Shown in pieces: positions 44,925 through 54,027 of a DNA stretch of 64,000 nt. Made by a program: the position numbers and the translations under genes. The DNA is from Macrotis lagotis. Taxonomy: Eukaryota; Chordata; Mammalia; Peramelemorphia; Peramelidae. Below the pieces are notes generated by a model. The model was not told the origin of the DNA, ran no database searches, and was given only the letters and a program-made list of their open reading frames with translations. Within the stretch, counting starts at the first letter, position 1. Each line of letters begins with the position of its first letter. The stretch lies in assembly GCF_037893015.1 (NCBI RefSeq), contig NC_133658.1, positions 288,863,719 through 288,927,718 on the forward strand, in the 5' to 3' direction.

Positions 44925-45075
44925 ATCTAGAACTGGAAGAGAACATAAAGGTATCATTTTATAGCTGAAATGACTGAGAGGTCAAGTAACTTACCCAGTG
45001 GTAAGAGTCAGGATTGGAATCCAAGGGTCTCAGATCCCACAGCTAGTCCTTTTTCCACTGCACCCCATTGGAAGC
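44925..45075 (-). mobile_element. Diverged MIR/CORE SINE, antisense
   Basis: ACAGATCTAGAACTGGAAGA, GAGGTCAAGTAACTTACCCA, GATTGGAATCCAAGGGTCTC, CTTTTTCCACTGCACCCC. Confidence 0.6.
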
Positions 45076-45204
45076 CAAATTATTTGTAAACTTTCAACTT
45101 TTCATTTTTGAGGCAATAATAGAGTACCTTTTGTAACAGGACCACAGAGTGTTAAGACCAGATAAGACCTTAAAAGATCCTCTCTGTTCAAAACCCTTAT
45201 GGTG

Positions 45205-45462
45205 TTCAGACGTGACTCTTTGTGACCCTATTTGGGGTTTTCTTGGCAAAGATATAGGAGTTCCCAACTCCTATATTTCCTCTTTTTTTAAGCATTCATT
45301 TCCTTTTCCAATTCATTTTATAGATGAGGAAATTTAGGCAAATGGTTAAGTGACTTGCATAGGATCACACAGCTAATTAGAGACCTGAATTGAACTCATG
45401 AAGATGAGTCTTCCTAACTCCACACAGGCATTGGAGCAGCTTCACTACCTAGTTGCCCCACT
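45205..45462 (-). mobile_element. Old tRNA/CORE SINE, antisense
   Basis: TCAGACGTGACTCTTTGTGA, GGTTTTCTTGGCAAAGATAT, TTTATAGATGAGGAAATTTA, GATCACACAGCTAATTAG, end CACTACCTAGTTGCCCC. Confidence 0.82.
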
Positions 45463-45726
45463 CTTATTTTGGGAATGAAGAAACTAAAATTCACAGATGT
45501 TAAGCAACTTACCTCAGGCAACAGATCAGACCTCTGGAGTCAGAACATACAAGGCTCTGGTAGTTAAATTTTCAGTGTATTTACACTTTAGAAAGTGGCA
45601 AAGCTATAAATCATGCTTCAGTCTATTGTTTTGTTAATTGCCTAAACAAGAAATGATGGATAAAACTTTAAAAATGAATAATTTTCAAAATAATGAAGAT
45701 TAGACTTAAAACAAGTCTTAGGGTGG

Positions 45727-45888
45727 GGCATCTAGGTGGTGCAATGGATAGAGCACTGGCTCAGGGGTTGAGAGGACCTGAGTTCAAATCCAGTTTCAGA
45801 CACTTAATAATGGCCTAACTGTGTGCCCTTGGACAAGTCACTTAACCCCATTGCCTTAAAGAAAGAAATAAAAAAAATAAAAATAAAA
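45727..45888 (+). mobile_element. tRNA-derived SINE
   Basis: GGGGCATCTAGGTGGTGCAA head, GAGTTCAAATCC, GTGTGCCCTTGGACAAGTC, A-rich tail. Target duplication unclear. Confidence 0.85.
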
Positions 45889-46348
45889 ACACGTTTTGAG
45901 GTATAATTCTTCCCTCTCACCCTCAGAGAGCTAGTTGTTAAGCACATACTAGCTTATCTCTAGCTCCAGATGACTTAATTAGCAAATGACAAATCAAGAA
46001 TTCAAATCCACTACTCTATTAAATTAATTATCCTTCAGTAAGTAGCAGCAGATAATGCATTCCAAGATAGATCACACTGGAAAATGTCATCCTGGAGTAG
46101 GTGGTAGCACCCTATGTAGGCAACGAGTAAGAACTGTGTCACGAGATCCTTTTTTCCATTTTTCTATTTCAGTCAATTCACCATTTCTTGGAAAATTTCG
46201 CCCTTTCTTGCCTTCAGATATGATCCACTTCTGCCATGCCCTTTATAGAATCGATGCAAGAATTCTGGCAGAAAGGGAAAAAAGGCTGTTGGGATCCAAG
46301 GGTCCTTGACATGGGATGCTTTGCTCATGGAGCTGTGAGAGTTTCTGT
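45889..46348. other. Intergenic, nothing recognised
   Basis: Low-complexity and unassigned sequence upstream of a young L1 insertion. Confidence 0.4.
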
Positions 46349-46364
46349 AACAAATGTTGTCAGA

Positions 46365-47148
46365 CACTGTTACACTATTGGTGGAGCTGTGAATTCATCC
46401 AACCTTTCTGGAGAGCTATTTGGAACTATGCCCAAAGGGCAACAAAAATGTGCATACCCTTTGATCCAGCAATACCACTACTAGGTCTATATCCTGAAGA
46501 GATGATGAAAAGGGGTAAAAACATCACTTGTACAAAAATATTTACAGCAGCCCTGTTTGTGGTGGCAAAGAATTGGAAATCAAGTAAATGTCCTTCAATT
46601 GGGGAATGGCTTAGCAAACTGTGGTATATGTATGTCATGGAACACTATTGTTCTATTAGAAACCAGGAGGGATGGGAATTCAGGGAAGCCCGGAAGGATT
46701 TGCATGAACTGATGCTGAGTGAGATGAGCAGAACCAGAAGAACATTATACACCCTAACTGCAACATGGGGGTGATGATCTACCTTGATGGACTCACTCAT
46801 TCCATCAGTGCAACAATCGGGAGCAATTTTGGGCTGTCTGCAAAGGAGAGTACCGTCTGTATCCAGATAAGGAGCTGTGGAGTTTGAACAAAGTTCAAGG
46901 ACTATTCCCTTTAATTTAGAAAAAAAACCCCAGATATCTTATTGTCTGATCTTGTCACCTCTTAGACTTCTCTTCTTTAAGGATATGATTTCTCTCCCAT
47001 CACACTCAATTTGGATCAAGGTATAACATGGAAACAAAAGACTGCCAGATTGCCTTCTGCGAGGGGGAGGGGGGGTTAGGGGAGGAAAGTAAGATGGGAG
47101 AAGGTTGTAAAACTCAAATAACATCTTTAATAAAAAATAAATTAAAAA
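46365..47148 (+). mobile_element. Young 5'-truncated L1 near the CpG island
   Basis: The last part of ORF2 remains in one open frame to the family stop (46774), including SCEFIQPFWRAIWNYAQRAT and NKLWYMYVMEHYCSIR-like text with no frameshift. A 3' UTR with a G-rich tract (47060-47083) and an A-rich end follow. Perfect 16-bp target duplication AACAAATGTTGTCAGA at 46349-46364 and 47149-47164. The open frame and perfect duplication suggest recent insertion. Confidence 0.93.
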
Positions 47149-47164
47149 AACAAATGTTGTCAGA

Positions 47165-47348
47165 GCTTGATATGTGTTAGCTCATTTGATGCCCACTAGA
47201 ACCTTGTGAAGTGGCACGGTTATCCCCGTCTTAGAGATGAAGAATCTGAGGCAGGTAGAAATTAAGGTGGCACGCTTAAGTAGGAAGCTTCTGAGGGGGG
47301 ATTTGAACTCGTCTCCCTAGCTCCGGGTCCACCACTCTACCCACTAGC
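47165..47348 (-). mobile_element. MIR-type SINE, antisense
   Basis: TAGCTCATTTGATGCCCACT, AACCTTGTGAAGTGGCACGG, AGAGATGAAGAATCTGAGG, GGATTTGAACTCGTCTCCC, CACTCTACCCACTAGCC. It forms the immediate upstream edge of the CpG island. Confidence 0.8.
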
Positions 47349-47876
47349 CAGCCGGCCAGGGGGAATAAACCTCCAGTCGAATACAACGTGGTCCTCGACC
47401 CTCACCAGAAAGGCGAGCCCAGTTGGGAGAGGGCGCTGGGCCCCGGGGGCCAGGCTGGGAGGGAGAGGCCCTGTTCGTGTCATTCGGGCCTGGCACGGGG
47501 GGGCGCAGCCCGGGCCCCGCTGGGAGGGGCCCCAGCTCCCCGGGACAGTGAGGCCGCGGGCCCAGACGCGAGCCGGCTGCAGACAGGGGGGGCCAGGCCC
47601 GAGAGGGGGCGCTGCGGGGAGCCGGGCCACGCAGGGCTCCGGCCGGGTTGGCTTCCGGCTCGAGCCGAGAGAGGGCGCCGCGTGCCGGGCCGGGAAGGCC
47701 TGGGCCGGCTCCGGGGTCCGGGCTCTCGGCTCCGGCCTCGGCCGCCGAGGGCGCTGCTGCTCGGGGCCGCCGCTCCGCGCGCTGTCGTGCGGAGGCTGCC
47801 CGGCAGGTCGCGCTGTGGCTCCGGCTCTGGCCCGGCGGCGGCGGCCCGGGCTCCGCGGGTCCTGGCGGCGGCGGCT

Positions 47877-47996
47877 GGAGGAGGAGGAGGCGGCGGCGGC
47901 GGCGCGGCGGGAGCAGCAGCAGCGGCCGCCGCAGCAGGCGCGGCAGCAGCCGCAGAAGCAGCGGGAGCAGCCGCCGCCGCCGCCGCCGCCGCCGCG
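47877..47996 (+). repeat. Trinucleotide-rich 5' UTR tract (GAG, CGG, CAG, CCG)
   Basis: Successive runs: GAG (47879-47890), CGG (47889-47904), CAG-rich (47912-47970) and a pure (CCG)8 at 47971-47994. The CGG and CCG runs are complementary over at least 16 nt (47889-47904 with 47972-47987) and could form a GC-only stem around a CAG-rich loop. Confidence 0.9.
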
Positions 47997-48068
47997 CCCG
48001 CTCGGCCTTGGGCCGGCGCGCCCCCCGGGGAGGGAAGGAGGGGCCCCCGGAGCCCCGGAGCCCGGGCC

Positions 48069-48089
48069 ATGCCGCGGCGGCGGGACTGA
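48069..48089 (+). CDS. Upstream ORF, 6 codons (MPRRRD)
   Basis: ATG at 48069 with G at -3, TGA at 48087-48089, 97 nt upstream of the main start and in another frame. If transcribed it may reduce initiation at 48187. Whether the transcript includes it depends on the start site. Confidence 0.55.
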   Translation: MPRRRD

Positions 48090-48186
48090 GGCCGAGCGGA
48101 GCCTTCCCCGGGGCGGCCTCCCGCGGCGGCCTGCGCGCTCCGGGCCGCTGAGCCTCGGCGGCCTCGGCCTCCGGCGCAGCCCGGAA

Positions 48187-48211
48187 ATGTCTGGCAAGAT
48201 CGAGAAAGCAG
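48187..48211 (+). CDS. RAPGEF1: First coding exon, probable RAPGEF1 (C3G) N-terminus MSGKIEKA
   Basis: ATG with G at -3, eight codons (MSGKIEKA) and one base of the next codon, then the donor G|GTGAGG. The split codon beginning with G would become Asp or another GNN residue. My recollection is that one RAPGEF1 isoform starts MSGKIEKA and continues with DSQRSHLSSF, which fits this phase. RAPGEF1 is a cytoplasmic guanine-nucleotide exchange factor for Rap1 that binds Crk SH3 domains and acts in adhesion and growth-factor signalling; those domains lie in later exons, outside this window. Evidence here is eight residues, phase, donor and CpG island, so the identity is probable, not proven. No other exon is recognisable downstream. 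Confidence 0.6.
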
Positions 48212-48217
48212 GTGAGG
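48212..48217 (+). other. Splice donor of exon 1
   Basis: GTGAGG directly after AAAGCAG, a near-consensus 5' splice site giving a phase-1 intron. Confidence 0.75.
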
Positions 48218-48342
48218 GCGGCGGCGGCGGCGGGGAAGGGAGCGCCGGGGCCGGGCGGCGGGCAGGGCGCGGAGCCGAGGCCTGGGCCCGGCACCGGCCC
48301 CGCTTCCTCTGCCCGTTTGTCCCGGGAGAGGGTTGCGCCTGG

Positions 48343-48384
48343 CCGGGGCCGGGGCCGGGGCCGGGGCCGGGGCCGGGGCCGGGG
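48343..48384 (+). repeat. (GGGGCC)n hexanucleotide repeat in intron 1
   Basis: Seven uninterrupted CCGGGG units (GGGGCC x6 plus GGGG from 48345), starting 131 bp after the donor. The G-runs can form a G-quadruplex. Translated in all frames the two strands give GA, GP and GR dipeptides (sense) and PA, PR and GP (antisense). Confidence 0.95.
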
Positions 48385-48760
48385 CGGCGCACTCGGGGCC
48401 CCGCGCCCCTGCCTGCCGGGCCGAGCCTCGGCCGACCGGCGCTGGGCCTGGCGGCTCCGGGAAGGAAGGGGTTCGGCCAGCGGGCGGGTGCCGCACTCTG
48501 GAGCCCGGCCCCGGCCGCTTGTGCCCGCGGCCCCGGGAGGCGGCCTCCCCCGAGCCGTTCCGGTCTTAGAAGCGGACTGCGGCCGCGGGGCTCGGGGAGC
48601 CCAGCCTTCTGGCGGCTCGGAGGCCTAGGCGGGCGCCCCCCGCGCGGGGCTGGAAGGGCCAGGCTGCAGCCCGCCCCAGCCAGCTCCTGCTTGGACCCCG
48701 CCTGCCAGCCCGCGGCCCCGGGGCTTCCCTGTCAAGAAAGCCCCTGAACTTCCCCGAAGG

Positions 48761-49527
48761 GTCGGCATGCAAGCTTAAGTGGGGTCTCTGCACCCCGAGG
48801 GTTTGTTTTTCCTTAATGCATTTTAAAAAATTGCTGAAGGAGAGGAGCCGATGACCTGGGAGCCATCTGCCGGGACAGAATCGGTCCAAAGTATCTCCCG
48901 AGCCTCGTCTTTGTAGCCGGATCGGTTTCCTTTTTATGAGATGAGGAACACCGATTAAGTGCGCCCTTTGTAATGGACTCAGTGTTGGCATTGAACTCAA
49001 ATTGTCCTCCACTTACTTGGAAGGAAACAAAAAAGATCATGTGGACACATTGGAAGTTTCAGCCAGGCTTTCCTATCGCACTAGCTTAGATTTGGAAACA
49101 GCCCGCGATTCTACCCCACCGTGGCTCCAGGGTAGGGTGCTACCCCCAGATGCAAACCTCAGAAAAACCTTTGCTTCCACCCTTCTTTGTGTCTTCCTAG
49201 AAATCTGGGAGGGTTGTCTCCTGGGTGCCTGATTTTCCCAGTCCTGGAAATTGCCTCTCCAAAGATTTGATTACTAAATATAGGACGGTGCATTTAAAAA
49301 TTATGCTATGTTTAATGAGCAGGGCAAACATGATGATAGTGCTTATAAACTGAGAGATGGCTGGGACTCTTCATGGTTAATAAGCACTGGTAGTTTTAGT
49401 TGCAGTATAGTGTTCAAGTTTCACAGACTTCTACCAAGAAAGTAGGATCATTCATCTTAGTAGTTCCAGAGGTGGCTGAAGTGTTTTTTTTTTTAATTGC
49501 TCTTATTGTTGTTGTTTTGATAATTTT
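48761..49527. other. Intron 1, nothing recognised
   Basis: Leaves the CpG island gradually. No exon, and no clear repeat before the SINE at 49528. Confidence 0.5.
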
Positions 49528-49664
49528 TTTAGGGTTTTTTTTTTTTGGCAAGACAAATGGGGTTAAGTGGCTAGGTGATTATTAAGTGTCTGAGGTCTGA
49601 TTTGAACTCAGGTCCTCCTGACTCCAGGTCCGGTGCTCTATCCACTATGCCATCTAGCCACCCC
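49528..49664 (-). mobile_element. tRNA-derived SINE, antisense, with 17-bp core deletion
   Basis: GGCAAGACAAATGGGGTTAA, then AAGTGGCTAGGTGATTATTA, where TGCCCAAGGCCACACAG is missing; end CTATGCCATCTAGCCACCC. Perfect 15-bp target duplication TGTTTTGATAATTTT at 49513-49527 and 49665-49679. Confidence 0.92.
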
Positions 49665-49679
49665 TGTTTTGATAATTTT

Positions 49680-50340
49680 GGTGTGATTTTCTGGCCTCTG
49701 ATCTTAGTGTCGTGGGTAGCTGCATTTTCCCATGATTCAAACCTGGAGCAATATCAGTTTACCCCCTCTGTAAAATGGAAGACAATAAACTAGATGATCT
49801 TTTGACTCAGTGGTTCTTTCTCTAGATCACTGTTCCAGACATCCATTTATAAGCCGAAATTTTCCAGAGATACAGGAACTTGTACCATTTTGTTTTTTAA
49901 ATCAGCACCATCATGTGTCCCATCACTGGACAAGTGTTATTCCAGAAATACCAGGTGTTAATCTTTGCTGAACTTCTTAGGGATTTCTTGAACAGTATTC
50001 AATTAAAATGGTACCATTTCTGAAGTCTGGATTTGTTTCTGAATTAGTGATATCTTCAAATCAAAATTTTTAATTGTCATATGAATAGATGGGGGAAGAA
50101 CAGCTTGTAGAATAGAATTTTTCAGATTTTTTTTTGCATAAAGCCTTTTTTAAGTGAGATACATAATGATCTGTCTAGGAAGGTTCAGCATATGACCCTG
50201 TACAGATAACCGTTTTTCTTTTGTTTAGTGTGCTGTGCAGGTGCCCCATTCTCTGTAGAGGAGACTTGATTCTCTCAAAAGTTGTATTTAAATTGACTTT
50301 CAATATCTTCTAGAGAGGGTCCTCCCATATAGGTTGGCTA
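49680..50340. other. Intronic, nothing recognised
   Basis: AT-rich; a short MIR-like CTCTGTAAAATGGAAGAC near 49770 is the only hint of a repeat. Confidence 0.4.
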
Positions 50341-50470
50341 GGATAAGTGTACTTAGTGTACTTAGTCAGCAGACATTTATTGAGTGTTTACTGAGTGCTT
50401 AGTGTAGTGTTGGTACAAATAAAGAGAAGTTACAATCCTAGCTGTTAAGAGTCCTATAATTTAATTTGAA
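50341..50470 (-). mobile_element. L2 3' end, antisense
   Basis: CAGCAGACATTTATTGAGTG, TTTACTGAGTGCTTAGTG, AATCCTAGCTGTTAAGAGTC. Confidence 0.7.
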
Positions 50471-50514
50471 ACCAGAGCCCTGATATAGAAAGTTAAATAA
50501 TGATACATAGTAAT

Positions 50515-50800
50515 GTATAGTGATCATAGATTGGAAGTCCCTTGAGGGCAGAGACTTTGTAGTCATTATGAAGGGAACTGGAGTCCTGAAGCTGACTTTA
50601 GATCCTGCCTGGGAACTCTTACTAGCGGCCCTTCCCTTCACCACACTGTGATTCATTTTACTCATTTACAAAATAGAGGGAGAGAGGTGGATGCAGTAGC
50701 CTCTCAGGCGCTTTCCAGCTCTAAATCTTTGATTCTTCCTACCCCTCACAGGCCTAGCTCAGTAGATGGCATTTAAATGTTTGTTGAATGATATGCCAAA
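50515..50800 (+). mobile_element. L2 3' end interrupted by a MIR-type SINE
   Basis: L2 sense parts AAGTCCCTTGAGGGCAGAGA (50540) and CACAGGCCTAGCTCAGTAG to TTTGTTGAATGA (50750-50790). MIR-like sequence between them (TGAAGCTGACTTTAGATCC, TTTACTCATTTACAAAAT). Confidence 0.65.
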
Positions 50801-51290
50801 TAAGGATACAGGTGGTAAGTGATTTACCTATTTAGAGGAGAGAGAGAGAATCCTCTAAAATAGTTCAGAAAGTTTTGTTCAGAGGCCAGCCTAGCAGGAT
50901 AGAGATCTCGAAGGGGAGATGCAGAGAGAACAGATTTAGATTAGATCTAAGAGCAAAAGCTTGTTAATAATTCAATCCATCCAAAATTAGGAGGTGCTGC
51001 TGCCTCTGGGAGCTGTTCAGGCTTAGGCCAGAGGACAGCTTCTCAGTTATTTTGTAGAGAAGATTCTCGTTCAAGTTCTGGATGAATTGTAGAGTTTCTT
51101 CCTACCTTGAGATTCTGAGCTCATACTGGAGTTGGGTGATGAAGGTTCTGTAGAAGTCAGAAGATATTCTATCCAAGGGATGTAGAAGGTAACAGATCTG
51201 TAATAGAATTGCTGGTGGTAATGGAGTATTTGACTTGTACTGGATGAGTTCCAGTGTCAGTGACTAGGCCTAGAGCTTGGAAAGGTAGAT
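50801..51290. other. Intronic, nothing recognised
   Basis: AG-rich sequence without an assignable repeat or exon. Confidence 0.4.
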
Positions 51291-51450
51291 GGGAATCCAA
51301 GTCATAAAAGGTCCTACCTAATAAGGAATATGAACATTATCCTAGGTGATGGAAAAGCCATCAGAACTTCTAAAAGTGATATGAACTTATCAAAACATCA
51401 TTTAAGATTAGCTTAAGTGTGATGGGCAGAATGTATTAAATGAGGCAAGA
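51290..51450 (-). mobile_element. L2 fragment, antisense
   Basis: AAGGTCCTACCTAATAAGGA, GGAAAAGCCATCAGAACTTC, AAAGTGATATGAACTTATC: reversed L2 body. Confidence 0.5.
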
Positions 51451-51689
51451 ACTTAAAAGAAAAGGGTTTAATGGAAACTCATTCAAAGTCAAGTCAGTAG
51501 GAGGAATGCTGGGATGAGGGTCAAGGTATCTGAGTTTCTTTCTAGTTTGTCTCTGACACTTAGTGCACTTAATTTTTCCTTCTGAGCCTCAGATTTCTCA
51601 CCACCTCTTTTTTGGACTATTTGTGATAACCTATTTATTGATATACTTATATCCAATCTTTCCCCATTGCAAACCATTCTCCTATTTGA

Positions 51690-52060
51690 TATTCCTGGAG
51701 TACTGGTCTGACCATGTCACTGCTTCTCAAGAAGTTTCCTCATTGCCTTTAGGATATATAAAGTCCTTTGGCTTTTAAAGTTCTTCATAATCTGACTCCA
51801 TTCTATCTTTATAGACTGATTATACATTATATTTTGGTTTTGGACAGGCTGTATGTACCCCATGTCTGAAACACATTCTCCATCTTTAACTCTGCTTCTT
51901 GAAATCCTAGGTGCCTCCAGGGCAAACCAGATTTACCAGTTTGTTAATCCCCCATTCTTTCACTTTGTAGTTATTTTGTATACAGTTTGCTTTAACTTTT
52001 CTTTGGGTTTATCATATATGTTTCCAACCCCTACCCATATAAATTCCTTGAGAGGAGGGA
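51690..52060 (+). mobile_element. L2 3' half
   Basis: CTGACCATGTCACTGCTTCT, AAGTTTCCTCATTGCC, AAGTTCTTCATAATCTGACT, TAAATTCCTTGAGAGGAGGG: the sense L2 3' order. Confidence 0.75.
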
Positions 52061-52064
52061 GTTT

Positions 52065-52265
52065 CCTGGAGTCAGGAAGACTTGAGTTCAAATCCTACCT
52101 CAGATACCTATTGGTTGTGTGACTCTGGACAAATTACTTATTGGCCACGTGACTCTGGACAAGTTACTTAACCATTCTGTGCTCTGTTCTCTCATCTATT
52201 CATCATGGCAGCAATGATAATAATAATAACTCCTACCTCCCAGGGTTATTCTAAGGTACTTTGTG
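52065..52265 (+). mobile_element. MIR-type SINE with a tandem core repeat
   Basis: GGAGTCAGGAAGACTTGAGT, TCAAATCCTACCTCAG, then the core GTGACTCTGGACAA-TTACTTA twice (52118 and 52150), followed by CCTCCCAGGGTTATTCTAAG. Confidence 0.75.
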
Positions 52266-52870
52266 AAGTTTATGAGGTGAGTGTGAGGAAGAGGAAGAGA
52301 AGTGACTTAGTATAGGAGGTGACTCTTGAGCTGAACTGGGAATTCTGGGAGTGGGTGTGAGGAGGGAGAAGAGAACAAGAGTATTCCAGGCATCAGGGGC
52401 AGTAAGCCTGTGCCACGGCATGGGAAGGCAAGATCAACTCCATGCCATAATTACTATTTGAGGAGGATTTTAGTGGAGATCTGATCATTTATGAAACACC
52501 TACTATGTGAAAACATTATGATACGCAATGAAGGAAATAGAATAAGGTGAACAGGTGAGAGGAGATAGATAATATACAATATTTTATATATGTATGTATG
52601 TTTATGCATTTATGTTAGAAAACAGAATATAATGAATGCTTAAATGAAACAAAGTCCTAGGACTTAAGTGGAAATATCCCTTTTGGCATGGGGATATGAA
52701 GGCTTTGCTGAAGAGGAAGAGAAAAGGCATTTCAGGTATTTGAGTGACCTAAACAGAGACACAAACAGAAGTGAATAGTCTGTTTTTGCAGACTATGTAA
52801 AGGGAACCAAGCTAAGTGAAGCTGAGAAAAGGAAGTCAGGGATCAGATGATAGAAGGCTTGGGAGTCATT
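52266..52870 (-). mobile_element. Probable L2 fragments, antisense
   Basis: CTTGAGCTGAACTGGGAATT, AGTATTCCAGGCATCAGGGG, GGCTTTGCTGAAGAGGAAG, AAGGCATTTCAGG suggest two reversed L2 pieces; quite diverged. Confidence 0.45.
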
Positions 52871-53680
52871 GACAGTTTTTGAGCATAAGAGTAGAAGACC
52901 AGAGGTATGTTGTTCTGAATACCTATTGACTCTTGAACCTACTCTTTTCGTTTTGCACAAATTTCTGTCTTTAAGACTTCCTTCTATCCATACTGGCCCT
53001 TACACCTGTCTTTTACTCCCTTTCTTTAGCCCATCCATACAAAGTGAGTTGAGGGAGTGAAGGAGGGTTTACTAATAAACTATTACGAACTATTACTATG
53101 TGGCTTGTAAAAATGACTCATGTATTAGTTTGTAGAAAAACCATTTCCCAAATTAGTCTGAATTTGAAGATGCCCTGTAAGCCAGTCAGTGTAATGCTTC
53201 ACTCCAATTGAATGTATTTGTTGTTGCCACAATAAAATGATGAAATGGAAAGAAAAGAGGCTTGGAAATGTTGCCTGATTTTACTTGTTGCCAAGGTCTC
53301 TTCAAGCCTTGAAACTCTGTCACTGAAGAGAGCCTTCATCCCACTCCCATTCTGACCCCTTAAGGCTGGTCCCTGTTAAGAATCTAAGCCTAAAAGAATC
53401 CAGAATTTCATGGGTTTAGCCTTGGTTTCCTATTGTGCAAGAGTTCAGTGGGAAAAGCCCAAGACTTTGTCCAGAGATTGCTCTGCTTAGATGACCTTGA
53501 GTTAGTTCCTCTTTCCAGACCTTAGTTTCTTCGTTTTGCTAATTAGGATATTGGTCCCTTCCTGCTTTAAGATTTTGTGACTTGCCTATCTTTCTATGTA
53601 TCTTCTCACCTTAATTAGATTATTATAAGGACAAACCTGTCTTCATGTCTTGGAAAGGTGCTGGAGGGCCTGGGAGACCC
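52871..53680. other. Intronic, nothing recognised
   Basis: Only a faint MIR-like patch near 53420-53580 (GACCTTGAGTTAGTTCCTCT). Confidence 0.4.
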
Positions 53681-53960
53681 TATTTTTGAATCCAACCTTA
53701 ACATTTAGTTAGTGTAATCATTGGCAAATCATTTTTCTGAGTTTCTTCATCTATGAAATGGTGATAATCACCCTCATACTATAGTGACTACTTCATATGA
53801 TTGTTGGCAAGATTGAATGAGATAATGTCTGTAAAGTGCTATCTAAACCACATGGTGCTATATAAATAACTATTTGCTATCATTGTTCTTATGAGTCTTC
53901 TCTATTCCTCACAGCACCTAATAGTTCTGAATACATAGTAGGTGTTAAAATCTGTTTCTT
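53681..53960 (+). mobile_element. MIR-type SINE, then L2 tail scrap
   Basis: TTTTTGAATCCAACCTTAAC, ATTGGCAAATCATTTTTCTG, TTCATCTATGAAATGGTGAT, GTAAAGTGCTATCTAAACC; then CAGCACCTAATAGTTCTGAA, ATACATAGTAGGTG. Confidence 0.7.
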
Positions 53961-54007
53961 TGTATATTTGTACATATATATAAACATACATACAAATACA
54001 TACGTGT

Positions 54008-54027
54008 ATACACACACACACACACAT
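54008..54027. repeat. Short (CA)n microsatellite
   Basis: About eight CA units after a TACATA-rich stretch. Confidence 0.85.

Larger units (their letters stand above)
47400..48760 (+). promoter_or_regulatory. RAPGEF1: CpG island promoter and 5' UTR of the gene starting at 48187
   Basis: Abrupt switch from AT-rich, CpG-poor sequence to very GC- and CpG-rich sequence, returning to background near 48760. It holds GC-box-like runs, an ETS-like CCGGAAAT overlapping the start codon (48181-48188) and no obvious TATA box at a defined spacing, as in housekeeping promoters. Transcription start sites cannot be placed from sequence. Long ORFs on both strands are a by-product of few stop codons at high GC. 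Confidence 0.85.

Noticed and set aside
47388..48151. Plus-strand poly-Gly/Ala/Arg ORFs overlapping the 5' UTR
   Set aside because: They are frame-shadows of the CGG/CCG/CAG runs. None has a convincing start, and the one ending at 48089 only contributes the short upstream ORF.
47337..48496. Very long antisense ORFs (up to about 350 codons) across the CpG island
   Set aside because: All frames on both strands are open because stop codons are rare at this GC content. The translations are Pro/Arg/Ala/Gly low-complexity text without domains, and the splice donor and known-looking N-terminus are on the plus strand.
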